DNA from: Streptomyces sp. NBC_00704
Lineage (GTDB): Bacteria > Actinomycetota > Actinomycetes > Streptomycetales > Streptomycetaceae
NCBI RefSeq assembly: GCF_036226605.1
Contig: NZ_CP109000.1
Coordinates: 4,646,501-4,710,500 of the forward strand
Reading direction: 5' to 3'
DNA: 64,000 nt
The translations under genes were made by a program, and so were the position numbers. The stretch's first letter is position 1. Each line of letters begins with the position of its first letter. Below the pieces are notes generated by a model, which worked only from the letters and a program-made list of their open reading frames with translations, was not told the origin of the DNA and did not search any database. Positions 25,707 to 33,904 of this stretch are shown in pieces.

Positions 25707-26357
25707 TCAATCGCCGGACGTCAGTTGGTAGATGCTCCGGGCCACCAGGAACAGCCCCACGCCCAGCAGCAGCACGACGAGCGCCTGGTCCTGGTGGGTC
25801 TGGAGCCAGACCCGCAGCCTGCCGAGGCGCAGCCGGGAGGCGTCGGGGGCGAAGGCCGTGTAGACCTCCATCGCCAGCAGGCTGCTGGTGGCCAGCAGGC
25901 AGTAGCCGAACAGGGCCGCGAACGAGGACGCGTGGGAGAGGTCGGCGTCCACCACGGTCGCCGCACCCGCCGCCACGAGCCCCCAGGGCTGGAGCAGCGG
26001 TCCCAGCGCCGCCGCCTCCCACAGCGAGATCCGGTCGAGCCGCGCCATCATCCCGCCCGACGGCCTCGGCCGGGGCCCCCTGCGATGACGGCGCACCCCG
26101 TACCAGACCAGCGCCACGCCGACGGCGAGCTTGACGGCCGTCGAGGCGGTGGAGGGCGCGGACCGGGGGGCCGGGGGTTTCCCGCCGGTCGTCAGGAGCA
26201 CCGCGGCGATGACGGCCACGAAGCAGGCGAGCCAGGCGAGGACGAAGGCCAGGCCCTTCCACAGGCCCCGGCGTGCCGCCAGCACGAGGACGAACGCGGT
26301 CGCCGACAGCGGGAAGACGGCGATCGCGAGGGCGATGACCAGCAGGTCAAGGACCAT
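25707..26357 (-). CDS. GAP family (SfLAP-type) membrane protein
   Basis: A 216-residue protein with about six hydrophobic segments in the LysE-like arrangement: MVLDLLVIALAIAVFPLSA, GLAFVLAWLACFVAVIAAVL, TAVKLAVGVALVWYGVR, a central polar loop, then LLQPWGLVAAGAATVV, LFGYCLLATSSLLAMEVYTA and LVVLLLGVGLFLVARSIY. This matches the GAP family (PF11139), named after a mycobacterial protein involved in sulfolipid export. The ATG at 26357 has no close strong site. It is divergent from the YihY gene. A small-molecule or lipid export role is an inference. Confidence 0.8.
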   Translation of the reverse strand: MVLDLLVIALAIAVFPLSATAFVLVLAARRGLWKGLAFVLAWLACFVAVIAAVLLTTGGKPPAPRSAPSTASTAVKLAVGVALVWYGVRRHRRGPRPRPSGGMMARLDRISLWEAAALGPLLQPWGLVAAGAATVVDADLSHASSFAALFGYCLLATSSLLAMEVYTAFAPDASRLRLGRLRVWLQTHQDQALVVLLLGVGLFLVARSIYQLTSGD

Positions 26358-26568
26358 GGCCGCCCCTGTGGCCGCCTGCGTTCATCTCCTCATCGTCGGC
26401 GGCGGAGCCGGGCCGCACAACCTCACGCGGCGGGCGGGCCCCGGACCGCCCGCGCTCCCGTGCCCCGGCCTCCGTCCGCCTCCCGCCCGCCTCCCGCGCG
26501 TCACCCGTTCGGCCCTCGCCGGGGTTCCGCCACGGGCCGTGGGGGCCCGCTGCGGGCACGCTGGCAGC

Positions 26569-27546
26569 ATGCAGCCTGGCGCAGGCCCCCGACGGGACCG
26601 TCCGGCGTCCGCGTCGCGCCGCGAGCGGTGGCGGGCGCGGGGCGCGGCGGTCGCGGTCCGGGCGCGTGGACTGCGGGCCCGGGCCGAGCGGCGGTTCCCG
26701 GTGATCACGCATCTGATGACGCATCTGATCTCGGTCAACGTGCTGGACTCCGCGACCCGCCTGGCGGCGCAGACGTTCCTCACCGCCGTGCCGCTGCTGT
26801 TCGTGGCCGCGGCGATCGCCCCGCAGGCGCTGCGGGAGCAGTTCGTCGACTCCGTCAGCGACGTCTTCGGCCTGACCGGGGACGCCAAGCAGCAGCTGGA
26901 GCAGGTCTTCGAGGGGGACACGACCGAACTGCGCCAGACCACCGGCGTCGTCAGCGGGCTGATGGTGCTGATCTCGGCCACCGCGTGCAGCCGCGCCATG
27001 CAGCGGCTGTGCCAGCGTGCCTGGGGGCTCCCCAAGGCGGGCGCGCGGTCCCTCGCCTGGCGCTGGGTCGTGTGGCTCCCCGCCTGGCTGGTCATGATCG
27101 CGGTGCAGGGCGTCCTGCGGGACGGCTTCGGCGCCGGGCTGTGGCTGGGCCTGCCGCTGCTGCTGATCGCCGAGACCGGCCTGTGGTGGTGGACGCAGCA
27201 CCTGCTGCTCACCTCGCGCGTGCCGTGGCTGCCGCTGCTGCCGGGCGCGCTCCTCGCCGGCGCCGCCCTGAGCGTCCTCACCTCGGCCGCGCACCTCTAC
27301 GTGCCCAGGGCCCTGGAACACAGCCTCCAGCGGTACGGCTCGCTGGGCGCCGTCTTCACGCTGCTGTCGTGGCTCATCGCGCTGTGCGTGACGATGACGC
27401 TGTGCATCACCGCGGGCGCCGTCTTCGCTCAGGAGCCCGCCGTGGCGCGCCGCCTGGGCGGACCCGGGTCGCCGCCTCCCGCCACCGGCGATACGTTGGA
27501 AGACGGACAGCGGCCGACCGGTCCTCGGCCGCCTCGGGACGCGTGA
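26569..27546 (+). CDS. YihY/BrkB family membrane protein
   Basis: A 325-residue integral membrane protein. After a basic N-terminus (GPRRDRPASASRRERWRARG) come about six hydrophobic segments, starting with LAAQTFLTAVPLLFVAAAIA, which matches the family's first membrane motif. A soluble loop of the family type (VFGLTGDAKQQLEQVFEG) precedes TGVVSGLMVLISATACSRAM and further helices. The C-terminus is a Pro/Gly-rich tail. A CACGCT -10 ends six bases before ATG 26569, fitting a leaderless transcript. The family was once called ribonuclease BN in error; its true function is unproven. Confidence 0.85.
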   Translation: MQPGAGPRRDRPASASRRERWRARGAAVAVRARGLRARAERRFPVITHLMTHLISVNVLDSATRLAAQTFLTAVPLLFVAAAIAPQALREQFVDSVSDVFGLTGDAKQQLEQVFEGDTTELRQTTGVVSGLMVLISATACSRAMQRLCQRAWGLPKAGARSLAWRWVVWLPAWLVMIAVQGVLRDGFGAGLWLGLPLLLIAETGLWWWTQHLLLTSRVPWLPLLPGALLAGAALSVLTSAAHLYVPRALEHSLQRYGSLGAVFTLLSWLIALCVTMTLCITAGAVFAQEPAVARRLGGPGSPPPATGDTLEDGQRPTGPRPPRDA

Positions 27547-27726
27547 ACCCGTCGGCCGCGCTTCAGCCCAACCGGCCACCCGTGAACCCCGCCGGCCGCG
27601 CTCGTGCCCGCCGGCCACTCCTCCATCCGCCGGCCGGGCGCGCGTTCGCCGGCCGCCGCCGCACGGCGCGTCCGCGGCGACGACCGCTCCCCGCGCCCCC
27701 GGCGACCCCATCGCGGAGCGTCTGCC

Positions 27727-29145
27727 ATGAGCGAGAACCACCCCACCGGCCACGAACTGCGCCACCGCACCCCGAGGGAGCGCGCCCGGCGCGGCAAGTC
27801 CGCCCGGTCCGGCGTGCCGAGGTCCGCGCACGCCGAGTTCGCGCCGGCGCCCGGACGCGCCGATCCGGTGGACGTCATCGAGGCGCAGTCGGCGAGGAGG
27901 CTCCCCGACCTCGTGCCGATCCGCTACGCGCGGATGAGCGAGTCGCCCTTCCGCTTCTACCGGGGCGCCGCCGCCATCATGGCCGCGGACCTCGCCGGAA
28001 CGCCCCGCACGGGGATCCGGGTCCAGTGCTGCGGCGACGCGCACCTGCTGAACTTCCGGCTGCTGGCCTCCCCGGAGCGGCGGCTGATGTTCGACATCAA
28101 CGACTTCGACGAGACGCTGCCGGGCCCGTGGGAGTGGGACGTCAAGCGGCTCGCGGCGAGCCTGGTCATCGCGGGCCGCGCCAACGGCTTCAGCGCCAAG
28201 GAGCGGGCCTCGGTGGTGCGCACGGGGGTGCGCTCGTACCGCGAGCGGATGCGGGAGTTCGCCGGCATGGGCAATCTCGCGGTCTGGTACGCCCGCTTCG
28301 AGGCGGACGGACTCCAGGAGGCGTTCGCCCCCCGCCTGGACGCCGACACCCGCCGGCGCTGGGACGCCACCCGCGAGAAGGCCCGCTCGCGCGACACGCT
28401 CCAGGTCTTCGACAAGCTCACCCACGTCGTCGGCGGACAGCGCAGGATCGCCGACGACCCGCCGCTCCTGGTCCGCCTCGAGAGCCTGCTGCCGGAGGCC
28501 GAGAGCGGCGCGCTGGAGACCGAGATCAGCCGTCTCGTCGAGCGGTACGGCCAGTCGCTCCAGTCCGACCGCCGCTTCCTGCTGGAGACCTACCGCGTCG
28601 CCGACGTCGCCCGCAAGGTCGTCGGCGTGGGCAGCGTCGGCACCCGCTGCTGGATCGTGCTGATGCTCGGCAAGGACGGCGAGGACCCGCTGTTCCTCCA
28701 GGCGAAGGAGGCCGACGAGTCCGTGCTGGCCCCCTACGCGGGGGCCTGCCGGTTCCGCACCCAGGGCGAGCGGGTCGTCGCCGGGCAGCGGCTGATGCAG
28801 GCGACCAGCGACATCTTCCTGGGCTGGGAGCGCAGCACGGGCATCGACGGCCGGCGCCGCGACTTCTACGTCCGCCAGCTCAGGGACATGAAGGGCATCG
28901 CCGTGACCGAGAACATGTCGCCGAAACGGATGTCCCTGTTCGCCTGGCTGTGCGGGGCGACCCTGGCCCGTGCCCACGCCCGCTCCGGCGACCGCATCGC
29001 GATCGCCGCCTACCTCGGCGGCGGCGACGTCTTCGACCGGGCCCTCGCGGCCTTCGCCGAGCTGTACGCGGACCAGAACGAGAAGGACCACGCGGCCCTC
29101 CTCGACGCGGTCGGGGCGGGCCGCGTCCCCGCCCGGTCGGCGTGA
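27727..29145 (+). CDS. DUF2252 family protein
   Basis: A 472-residue soluble protein of the DUF2252 family, which shares features with kinase-like phosphotransferases. Typical stretches are RYARMSESPFRFYRGAAAIM, VQCCGDAHLLNFR with the probable catalytic Asp-His, FDINDFDETLPGPWEWDVKR, and MSLFAWLCGATLARAHARSG. The conserved GDAH-N and DINDFDE motifs look like the active-site loops of aminoglycoside-kinase-like enzymes, but no substrate is known. ATG 27727 has only GGAGCG a few bases upstream. It is followed 27 bases later by a GH15 gene in the same direction, so both may be cotranscribed. Confidence 0.87.
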   Translation: MSENHPTGHELRHRTPRERARRGKSARSGVPRSAHAEFAPAPGRADPVDVIEAQSARRLPDLVPIRYARMSESPFRFYRGAAAIMAADLAGTPRTGIRVQCCGDAHLLNFRLLASPERRLMFDINDFDETLPGPWEWDVKRLAASLVIAGRANGFSAKERASVVRTGVRSYRERMREFAGMGNLAVWYARFEADGLQEAFAPRLDADTRRRWDATREKARSRDTLQVFDKLTHVVGGQRRIADDPPLLVRLESLLPEAESGALETEISRLVERYGQSLQSDRRFLLETYRVADVARKVVGVGSVGTRCWIVLMLGKDGEDPLFLQAKEADESVLAPYAGACRFRTQGERVVAGQRLMQATSDIFLGWERSTGIDGRRRDFYVRQLRDMKGIAVTENMSPKRMSLFAWLCGATLARAHARSGDRIAIAAYLGGGDVFDRALAAFAELYADQNEKDHAALLDAVGAGRVPARSA

Positions 29146-29172
29146 GACGACGCCGGCGACCAGAGGGAGACC

Positions 29173-31131
29173 ATGATGGACCGTTACCCGCCCATCGCCG
29201 AGCACGGGCTGATCGGCGACCTCCAGACCGCCGCCCTGGTGACCTCGGAGGGGGTGATCGACTGGTTCGCTGCCCCGCGCTTCGACTCGCCCAGCGTCTT
29301 CGCGTCCCTGCTGGACCACGACGGCGGCGGCCACTTCCTGTTCGCGCCCACCCACGGCGAGATGACGCGCCGTCAGATCTATTACCCGGACAGCGCCGTG
29401 GTGGTGACCCGTTTCCTCTCCCCGGACGGGGTCGGCGAGGTCATCGACCACATGCCCGTCATCCGCGCCCGGACGCCGTCCGACCGGCACACGGTGGTGC
29501 GGATCGTGCGGACCGTGCGCGGCACCGTGCGCTTCGCCCTGGAGTGCCGTCCGCGCTTCGACTACGCCCGCGGCGACCACACCCTCGACCTGACCGGCGC
29601 GACCGGCCGGACCGGAGGAAGCGGAGGGAGCGGAGGGAACGGCGGAAGCGGAGGAGCCGGAGGGGGCAGCGGGGACTTCGGCGGAGGCGGAGGCGGGGAC
29701 GGTGGCGGAGGCGGGGACGGCGGGACGGTGGCGAGCGCGGTCTTCCGCGCCCCGGCCGCGACCGCGTATCTGCAGGCCACGTTCCCGCTGGAGCGGGACG
29801 GGCGCGACGTGCGGGGCACGGTCACCCTGGAGGCCGGCCGGTCGGCGGCCGCCGTCTTCACCGTCTGCGACCCCGACGGCGAGGCCCCGCCCCCGCCGAC
29901 CGCGGACGCGGTCACCGCGCAGATGTGGGACGACATCGACTTCTGGCAGCGCTGGGTGCGCACGTCCCGCTACCGCGGCCGCTGGCCGGACATGGTGAAC
30001 CGCTCGGCCATCACCCTCAAGCTGCTCACCTACGCCCCGACCGGCGCCCCGGTCGCCGCCGCGACGATGGGGCTGCCCGAGCAGGTGGGCGGCGAACGCA
30101 ACTGGGACTACCGCTACACGTGGGTGCGCGACGGCTCGCTGTCGGTGCGGGCCCTGCTGGACCTGGGCTTCGTCGAGGAGGCCGACCAGTTCGTGCACTG
30201 GCTGGGGGAGCGGCTGGCAGACCGCGCGGGCGTGACCGGGGAGCCGCTTCAGATCATGTACCGGGTCGACGGGGACCCTCATCTGACGGAGGAGACCCTC
30301 GACCACTTCGAGGGCTACCGCGGCTCACGTCCGGTGCGCGCCGGCAACGCGGCCACCGGGCAGCTCCAGCTCGACATCTACGGCGAGGCCCTCTACGCCA
30401 TGTCCGAGGGCATCGAGCAGATCGGCCGGCAGGTGGGCTACCACGGCTGGCGGGGCCTGGCCCGCCTGATGGACTGGCTCTCGGACCACTGGGACCGCCC
30501 CGACGAGGGCATCTGGGAGACCCGCGGCGGGCGCAAGGACTTCACCTACAGCCGGGTGATGTGCTGGGCCGCCTTCGACAACTGCGTCAAGCTCGTGGAG
30601 GAGTTCCGGCGGCCGGGCGACACCCAGCGCTGGATCCGGGCCCGCGACGCGATCCTCGAACAGGTCATGGAGCGCGGCTGGAGCGAGGAGAAGCAGGCGC
30701 TGGTCCAGCACTACGGCGGCGACGTCCTGGACGCCTCGCTGCTGCTCGCGCCCCGGGTGGGCTTCATCGCGCCGCGCAGCCCCGGCTGGCTGTCGACGCT
30801 GGACGCCATCGACCGCCGGCTCGTCTCGGACAGCCTCGTCTACCGCTACGACCCGGCCGCCTCCCCCGACGGACTGCGCGGCTCGGAGGGCACGTTCAGC
30901 CTGTGCACCTTCCTGTACGTCGACGCCCTGGCGCGGGCCGACCGTCTCCCGCAGGCCCGCTACACCTTCGAGAAGATGCACACCTACGCCAACCACGTCG
31001 GGCTGTTCGCGGAGGAGATCGGCCCCAGCGGGGAGCAACTGGGCAACTTCCCGCAGGCGTTCACCCATCTGTCGCTCATCATGGCCGCGACGACCCTGGA
31101 CGAGGCCCTCGACCGGCTGGCGGCCCGCTGA
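29173..31131 (+). CDS. Glycoside hydrolase family 15 (glucoamylase/trehalase-like)
   Basis: A 652-residue cytoplasmic enzyme. The N-terminal beta-sandwich begins YPPIAEHGLIGDLQTAALVT and includes GVIDWFAAPRFDSPSVF. The (alpha/alpha)6 catalytic domain has ERNWDYRYTWVRDGSLSVRA and the closing acid/base region EEIGPSGEQLGNFPQAFTHL. This is the actinobacterial GH15 group that includes mycobacterial trehalase, so hydrolysis of trehalose or a short alpha-glucan is likely but not certain. Residues about 143-180 are an extra Gly/Ser tract not expected in the family. GAGGGAGACC precedes the ATG. Its last 53 bases overlap the convergent ClC gene. Confidence 0.9.
   Translation: MMDRYPPIAEHGLIGDLQTAALVTSEGVIDWFAAPRFDSPSVFASLLDHDGGGHFLFAPTHGEMTRRQIYYPDSAVVVTRFLSPDGVGEVIDHMPVIRARTPSDRHTVVRIVRTVRGTVRFALECRPRFDYARGDHTLDLTGATGRTGGSGGSGGNGGSGGAGGGSGDFGGGGGGDGGGGGDGGTVASAVFRAPAATAYLQATFPLERDGRDVRGTVTLEAGRSAAAVFTVCDPDGEAPPPPTADAVTAQMWDDIDFWQRWVRTSRYRGRWPDMVNRSAITLKLLTYAPTGAPVAAATMGLPEQVGGERNWDYRYTWVRDGSLSVRALLDLGFVEEADQFVHWLGERLADRAGVTGEPLQIMYRVDGDPHLTEETLDHFEGYRGSRPVRAGNAATGQLQLDIYGEALYAMSEGIEQIGRQVGYHGWRGLARLMDWLSDHWDRPDEGIWETRGGRKDFTYSRVMCWAAFDNCVKLVEEFRRPGDTQRWIRARDAILEQVMERGWSEEKQALVQHYGGDVLDASLLLAPRVGFIAPRSPGWLSTLDAIDRRLVSDSLVYRYDPAASPDGLRGSEGTFSLCTFLYVDALARADRLPQARYTFEKMHTYANHVGLFAEEIGPSGEQLGNFPQAFTHLSLIMAATTLDEALDRLAAR
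29601..29731. repeat. In-frame Gly/Ser microsatellite-like insertion
   Basis: GGAAGCGGAGGGAGCGGAGG-type triplets, GGNGGN repeated, encode about 40 residues of almost pure Gly with Ser, Asn and Asp inside the N-terminal sandwich domain of the GH15 protein. Confidence 0.85.
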
Positions 31132-32536
31132 CCGCCGGCCCGCTGACCGCAGGCCCGCTCCCCCCAGGGCCGCTCCCCGCAGGCCCGCTCCCCGCAGGGC
31201 CGCCGAACGCCGGGATGCCCGGCCCCTGCGGCAGCAACTGCGTCACCGCGAAGGACACCACCGCCGCGAGCACCACGAGCGCCACCGTGTCCACGTTGCC
31301 CAGCAGCAGCACGACCAGCACCGCGCCGCTGACGGGCAGCCGCAGGGCCGCCGTGACGGCCGCCGCCATCCCGGCCGCCATCGCCGGCACCAGGCCGAAA
31401 CCGGGCAGCGGCGCGAGAAGGGCGCCGGCCGCCCCGCCGAGAAACAGCGCGGGAAACACGGGGCCGCCGCGCAGGCTGCCGAGACAGAGCGCGTAGGCGA
31501 GCCCCTTGAACACCAGCACCGCCACGAGCGCGCCGACCGACCAGGCGGCCGCGTCCCGTGCCAGGGCGGCCAGGGCGCTCTCGCCGGACAGGGCCGCCTC
31601 GGCGGGGGAACGGCCGGTGGAAACGGAGTAGAGGGCGATGCAGCCGGCCGCGCCGAGCGCGCACAGCGTGGTGGTGCGCACCGTCCACGACGTCACGAAA
31701 CCGGCGGTGAACCGTCCGGCCACGAAGATCCAGTGGATCAGGAACGCGAGGGCCACGGCGATCAGCAGCGTCCAGAGGATGTCCGCCCAGTCCAGCGGCG
31801 GCGGCGCGGGCAGCCCGATGTCGAGGCTCCCGGTGTGCAGGCCCGTCCAGCGGACGAACCCGGTGAAGACCAGGTCGCCGACCCCGCTGGCGAGCAGCAC
31901 CGGCAGCATCACCGCGAACAGCTGCGGTCCGCCGACCCCGGCCACCTCCATCAGCAGGACCGCGCCCACCAGCGGATTGCCGAAGAGCGCGGAGATCGCC
32001 GCGGCGGCTCCGGCCGCCCCGAGCAGCGCGGTGCCCGCCTCCGTCCGCGGGGCCCGCACGAACCGCGCGAAGAGCAGGGCCAGTCCGCCGCCCAGGGCGA
32101 TCAGCGGCGCCTCGGGGCCGAGCACGGTGCCGAGCGGCAGTCCGACGAGTGCGGCGACGAGCACTCCGGGCAGCGCCTTCTCATCGGCCCCGCCGGAGTG
32201 CAGTCCGCCCGCGGGGATGTGCCCGCCCCGCCCCGGCAGCCGCGAGACCACCAGCCCCACGACCGCGCCCGCCACCGCCAGCAGGGGGAACCCCCACCAC
32301 CACGGGGCCCGTGTCCACCCCAGGTCCTCGGGCCAGTCCGTCCAGATCAGCCGCTCCAGCTGGTCGAGCGCCACGAGGAACCAGAAGGCGATCAGGGCCA
32401 CGGGAACGCCGATCAGGCCGCAGAACACGAGCGCCTTGAGGTATTCGGGCCGGCGCAGCATCGTCCGCAGCAGATCGGCCTCCGGCGGCTGACTCGCGGC
32501 GGGCGCGGCGGGCGCCTCCGGTCGCGTCCCGGCGAT
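31079..32536 (-). CDS. ClC family chloride channel/antiporter, possible ATC start
   Basis: A ClC-type anion transporter of about 485 residues with 10-12 hydrophobic segments. VLGPEAPLIALGGG corresponds to the GREGP filter motif and keeps the gating glutamate; RGGPVFPALFLGGAAG matches the GxFxP motif. The N-terminal GSGIP is replaced by the HIPAGGLHSGG region. The first in-frame ATG (32461, MLRRPEYLKALVF) has no ribosome-binding site. A strong GAGGAGG lies four bases before an in-frame ATC at 32536, which would add 25 residues (AGTRPEAPAAPAASQPPEAD), so that start is used here; ATG 32461 is the conservative choice. It overlaps the GH15 gene by 53 bases. Confidence 0.8.
   Translation of the reverse strand: MAGTRPEAPAAPAASQPPEADLLRTMLRRPEYLKALVFCGLIGVPVALIAFWFLVALDQLERLIWTDWPEDLGWTRAPWWWGFPLLAVAGAVVGLVVSRLPGRGGHIPAGGLHSGGADEKALPGVLVAALVGLPLGTVLGPEAPLIALGGGLALLFARFVRAPRTEAGTALLGAAGAAAAISALFGNPLVGAVLLMEVAGVGGPQLFAVMLPVLLASGVGDLVFTGFVRWTGLHTGSLDIGLPAPPPLDWADILWTLLIAVALAFLIHWIFVAGRFTAGFVTSWTVRTTTLCALGAAGCIALYSVSTGRSPAEAALSGESALAALARDAAAWSVGALVAVLVFKGLAYALCLGSLRGGPVFPALFLGGAAGALLAPLPGFGLVPAMAAGMAAAVTAALRLPVSGAVLVVLLLGNVDTVALVVLAAVVSFAVTQLLPQGPGIPAFGGPAGSGPAGSGPGGSGPAVSGPAVSGPPAGRGPRPGSSRP
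31134..31203. repeat. 15-bp tandem repeats at the convergent GH15/ClC ends
   Basis: Variants of CCGCTCCCCGCAGGG and CCGCTGACCGCAGGC repeat with a 15-base period directly behind the GH15 stop. On the minus strand the same bases encode the Gly-Pro-Ala-Ser repeats (GPAGSGPAGSGPGGSGPAVS) in the ClC C-terminal tail. Confidence 0.8.
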
Positions 32537-32640
32537 GGGGACCTCCTCGGCTCGTCAGTCCGGCGGCATATCCCCCCGAACCCCGACATTTCGCGACGAG
32601 GCTATCCGCCCGCCCGCCTCCACACGGGGACCGGCGCGGA

Positions 32641-33036
32641 CAGTCAGGGCGCCGCTTCGCGGACGAGTTCCTCGGCAAGTTCCACACGCTTCTCTCGGCT
32701 GAAGGTCATGCCGTGGCAGCCGTGCAGCTCGCAGGATTGAACGAGGAGACCCGGGACGCGGTCAACGTGTGTCTGCAAAGGCGCAAACAGTTTGCCGTGG
32801 ATGCCGAGAGCCGCACCCTCCTCGGGGATGCAGAAGTCCTGTCGGACACCTATCAGCGCGCACGCAAACTCAGTGCCTTCCGTGCGGCGGAGCTTGCCGA
32901 GGAACTGCACATCTCCTTGCCTGACGCGAACAATCGGCTCAAGCGTCTCCTGGAAGCGGGAGCACTCCGGCGTGAACGTTCCGCGGGCCCTGACCGAGGG
33001 GGCAAGGAATTCAGCTACAGCGTGCCTGCCTTCTGA
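32641..33036 (+). pseudogene. Headless STAS-like (DUF4325-type) / winged-helix gene remnant
   Basis: The frame is open and protein-like from about 32641 (GRRFADEFLGKFHTLLSAEG) to the stop at 33036 but has no start with a site; the only nearby starts are internal (GTG 32713). FADEFLGKF resembles the end of DUF4325 STAS-like domains. It is followed by a winged-helix-like part (FRAAELAEELHISLPDANNR, LLEAGALRRERS, EFSYSVPAF). Upstream of 32641 the similarity to coding sequence ends abruptly, so the 5' part has been lost, probably at the island junction. An N-terminally short version from GTG 32713 (107 residues) could still be made. Confidence 0.5.
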
Positions 33037-33115
33037 GGGGCAGCCGGGCCCTCGCCCCACTCGTGAGGGCTCAGTACGCTGCCGGTCCGCCGAGTTCGCC
33101 CGGGCTTCAGCGCTG

Positions 33116-33180
33116 TTGATCTCCAAGCCGTACATGGACGCGTTCGTGTGGGACCGGCCGCCAGCTGTGGCCCGAGGTGC
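33116..33180 (+). pseudogene. Fragment of a second YdcF-family gene
   Basis: A stretch of about 63 bases matches the intact YdcF gene at 37494-37559: 22 identical bases encoding ISKPYM, then after a 2-base length difference the shared AGCTGTGGCCCGAGG. The frame is broken on both sides, so it is a relic. Confidence 0.7.
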
Positions 33181-33271
33181 CACGAGTGGCTTCTGAGCGC
33201 CGGATTCGACATCCTCCTGTCGTCAGGTTCTGAGGATCGATGCAGTTCAGGCGGAGGCGGGAGAGCGGAGC

Positions 33272-33396
33272 TCATTGCGGACGCGGGTGAGTGTTCGCGG
33301 TGCGGCTGTAGCCCTCTGCGTGATCGGGCCATGGCTCGGTGCTGCTGATGAAGCCGGTCGCCGGGTCCAGCCCCTCGGTCCCGTAGAGCGACTCCG
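33272..33396 (-). pseudogene. Unidentified C-terminal coding remnant
   Basis: On the minus strand a short open stretch reads SLYGTEGLDPATGFISSTEP and WPDHAEGYSRTANTHPRPQ before a TGA at 33272. The composition is protein-like, but no start, no site and no upstream continuation are present. I do not recognise the family. Low certainty. Confidence 0.25.
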
Positions 33397-33399
33397 GCT

Positions 33400-33522
33400 C
33401 TGCGGCTGATCGACGACTCCGACGCGGACCATGAGCAGCACATCGTCCTGCCGACGACGCTGGTCCCGCGGACGACCACCGGGCCGCCGCCCGGGACCTC
33501 TGGGGAGCGGGACACCGAGTAG
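33400..33522 (+). pseudogene. C-terminal remnant of a LacI-type regulator
   Basis: Forty codons ending in TAG read LRLIDDSDADHEQHIVLPTT followed by LVPRTTTGPPP. The pattern 'h-VLPT-LV-R-ST-PP' is the usual end of LacI-family repressors. Everything upstream (DNA-binding and most of the ligand domain) is absent. Confidence 0.5.
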
Positions 33523-33550
33523 GACCGCACCTCGTGGAGCGGGCTCCGAG

Positions 33551-33904
33551 TCAGGGGAGAAGGCCGATCCGGATGGCCATGGCGCCAAGGGCTTCCTTCG
33601 CCGGTGGGTAGATGGCCCGGATACGGGCGAGTTGCTCGTCACGGGTGGCGGTGGGGTTGACGTTCGAGGGCCCCTCACCGTCGAGCAAAGCCTCGAAGTT
33701 GGAGTACTCGGTGACCCGTTTGACCGTGACCTCGCAGGTCTCCTCGGTGCCTTTGATGCGGAAGCGGATGGTGTCACCGGCGGCGAGGTCGGCGAGGTGG
33801 GGGTACTTGACTCGTACCTCGATGGTCTTCTCGCCTGATGCGACGAGGTCGAAGTACTGGCGGTAGAGGTTGAGTTCGTGGACGCGGCCGGTGGTGTTGC
33901 TCAT
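33551..33904 (-). CDS. ASCH domain protein
   Basis: A 117-residue single-domain protein. The ASCH (ASC-1 homology) fold is recognisable from HELNLYRQYFDLVASGEKTI, EVRVKYPHLADLAAGDTIRF and the C-terminal AMAIRIGLLP; the GEKTIEVR motif is the family signature around the putative nucleic-acid-binding groove. ASCH proteins are related to PUA domains and bind RNA; one bacterial member is an amidohydrolase on modified nucleosides. ATG 33904 overlaps the stop of the synthetase-like gene (ATGA), so translation is coupled and the two products probably act together, perhaps on tRNA. It is the last gene of the left-facing operon. Confidence 0.85.
   Translation of the reverse strand: MSNTTGRVHELNLYRQYFDLVASGEKTIEVRVKYPHLADLAAGDTIRFRIKGTEETCEVTVKRVTEYSNFEALLDGEGPSNVNPTATRDEQLARIRAIYPPAKEALGAMAIRIGLLP

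Noticed and set aside
26347-30306. Very long open frame on the minus strand (about 1,300 codons) across YihY, DUF2252 and GH15 genes
   Set aside because: Arg/Gly/Ala/Val-rich composition of an antisense frame in high-GC DNA, no start with a site, and the plus-strand genes have clear family motifs.
25596-31496. Open frame of almost 2,000 codons on the plus strand
   Set aside because: It crosses several recognised genes in the wrong frame; it is open only because GC-rich codons avoid stops.
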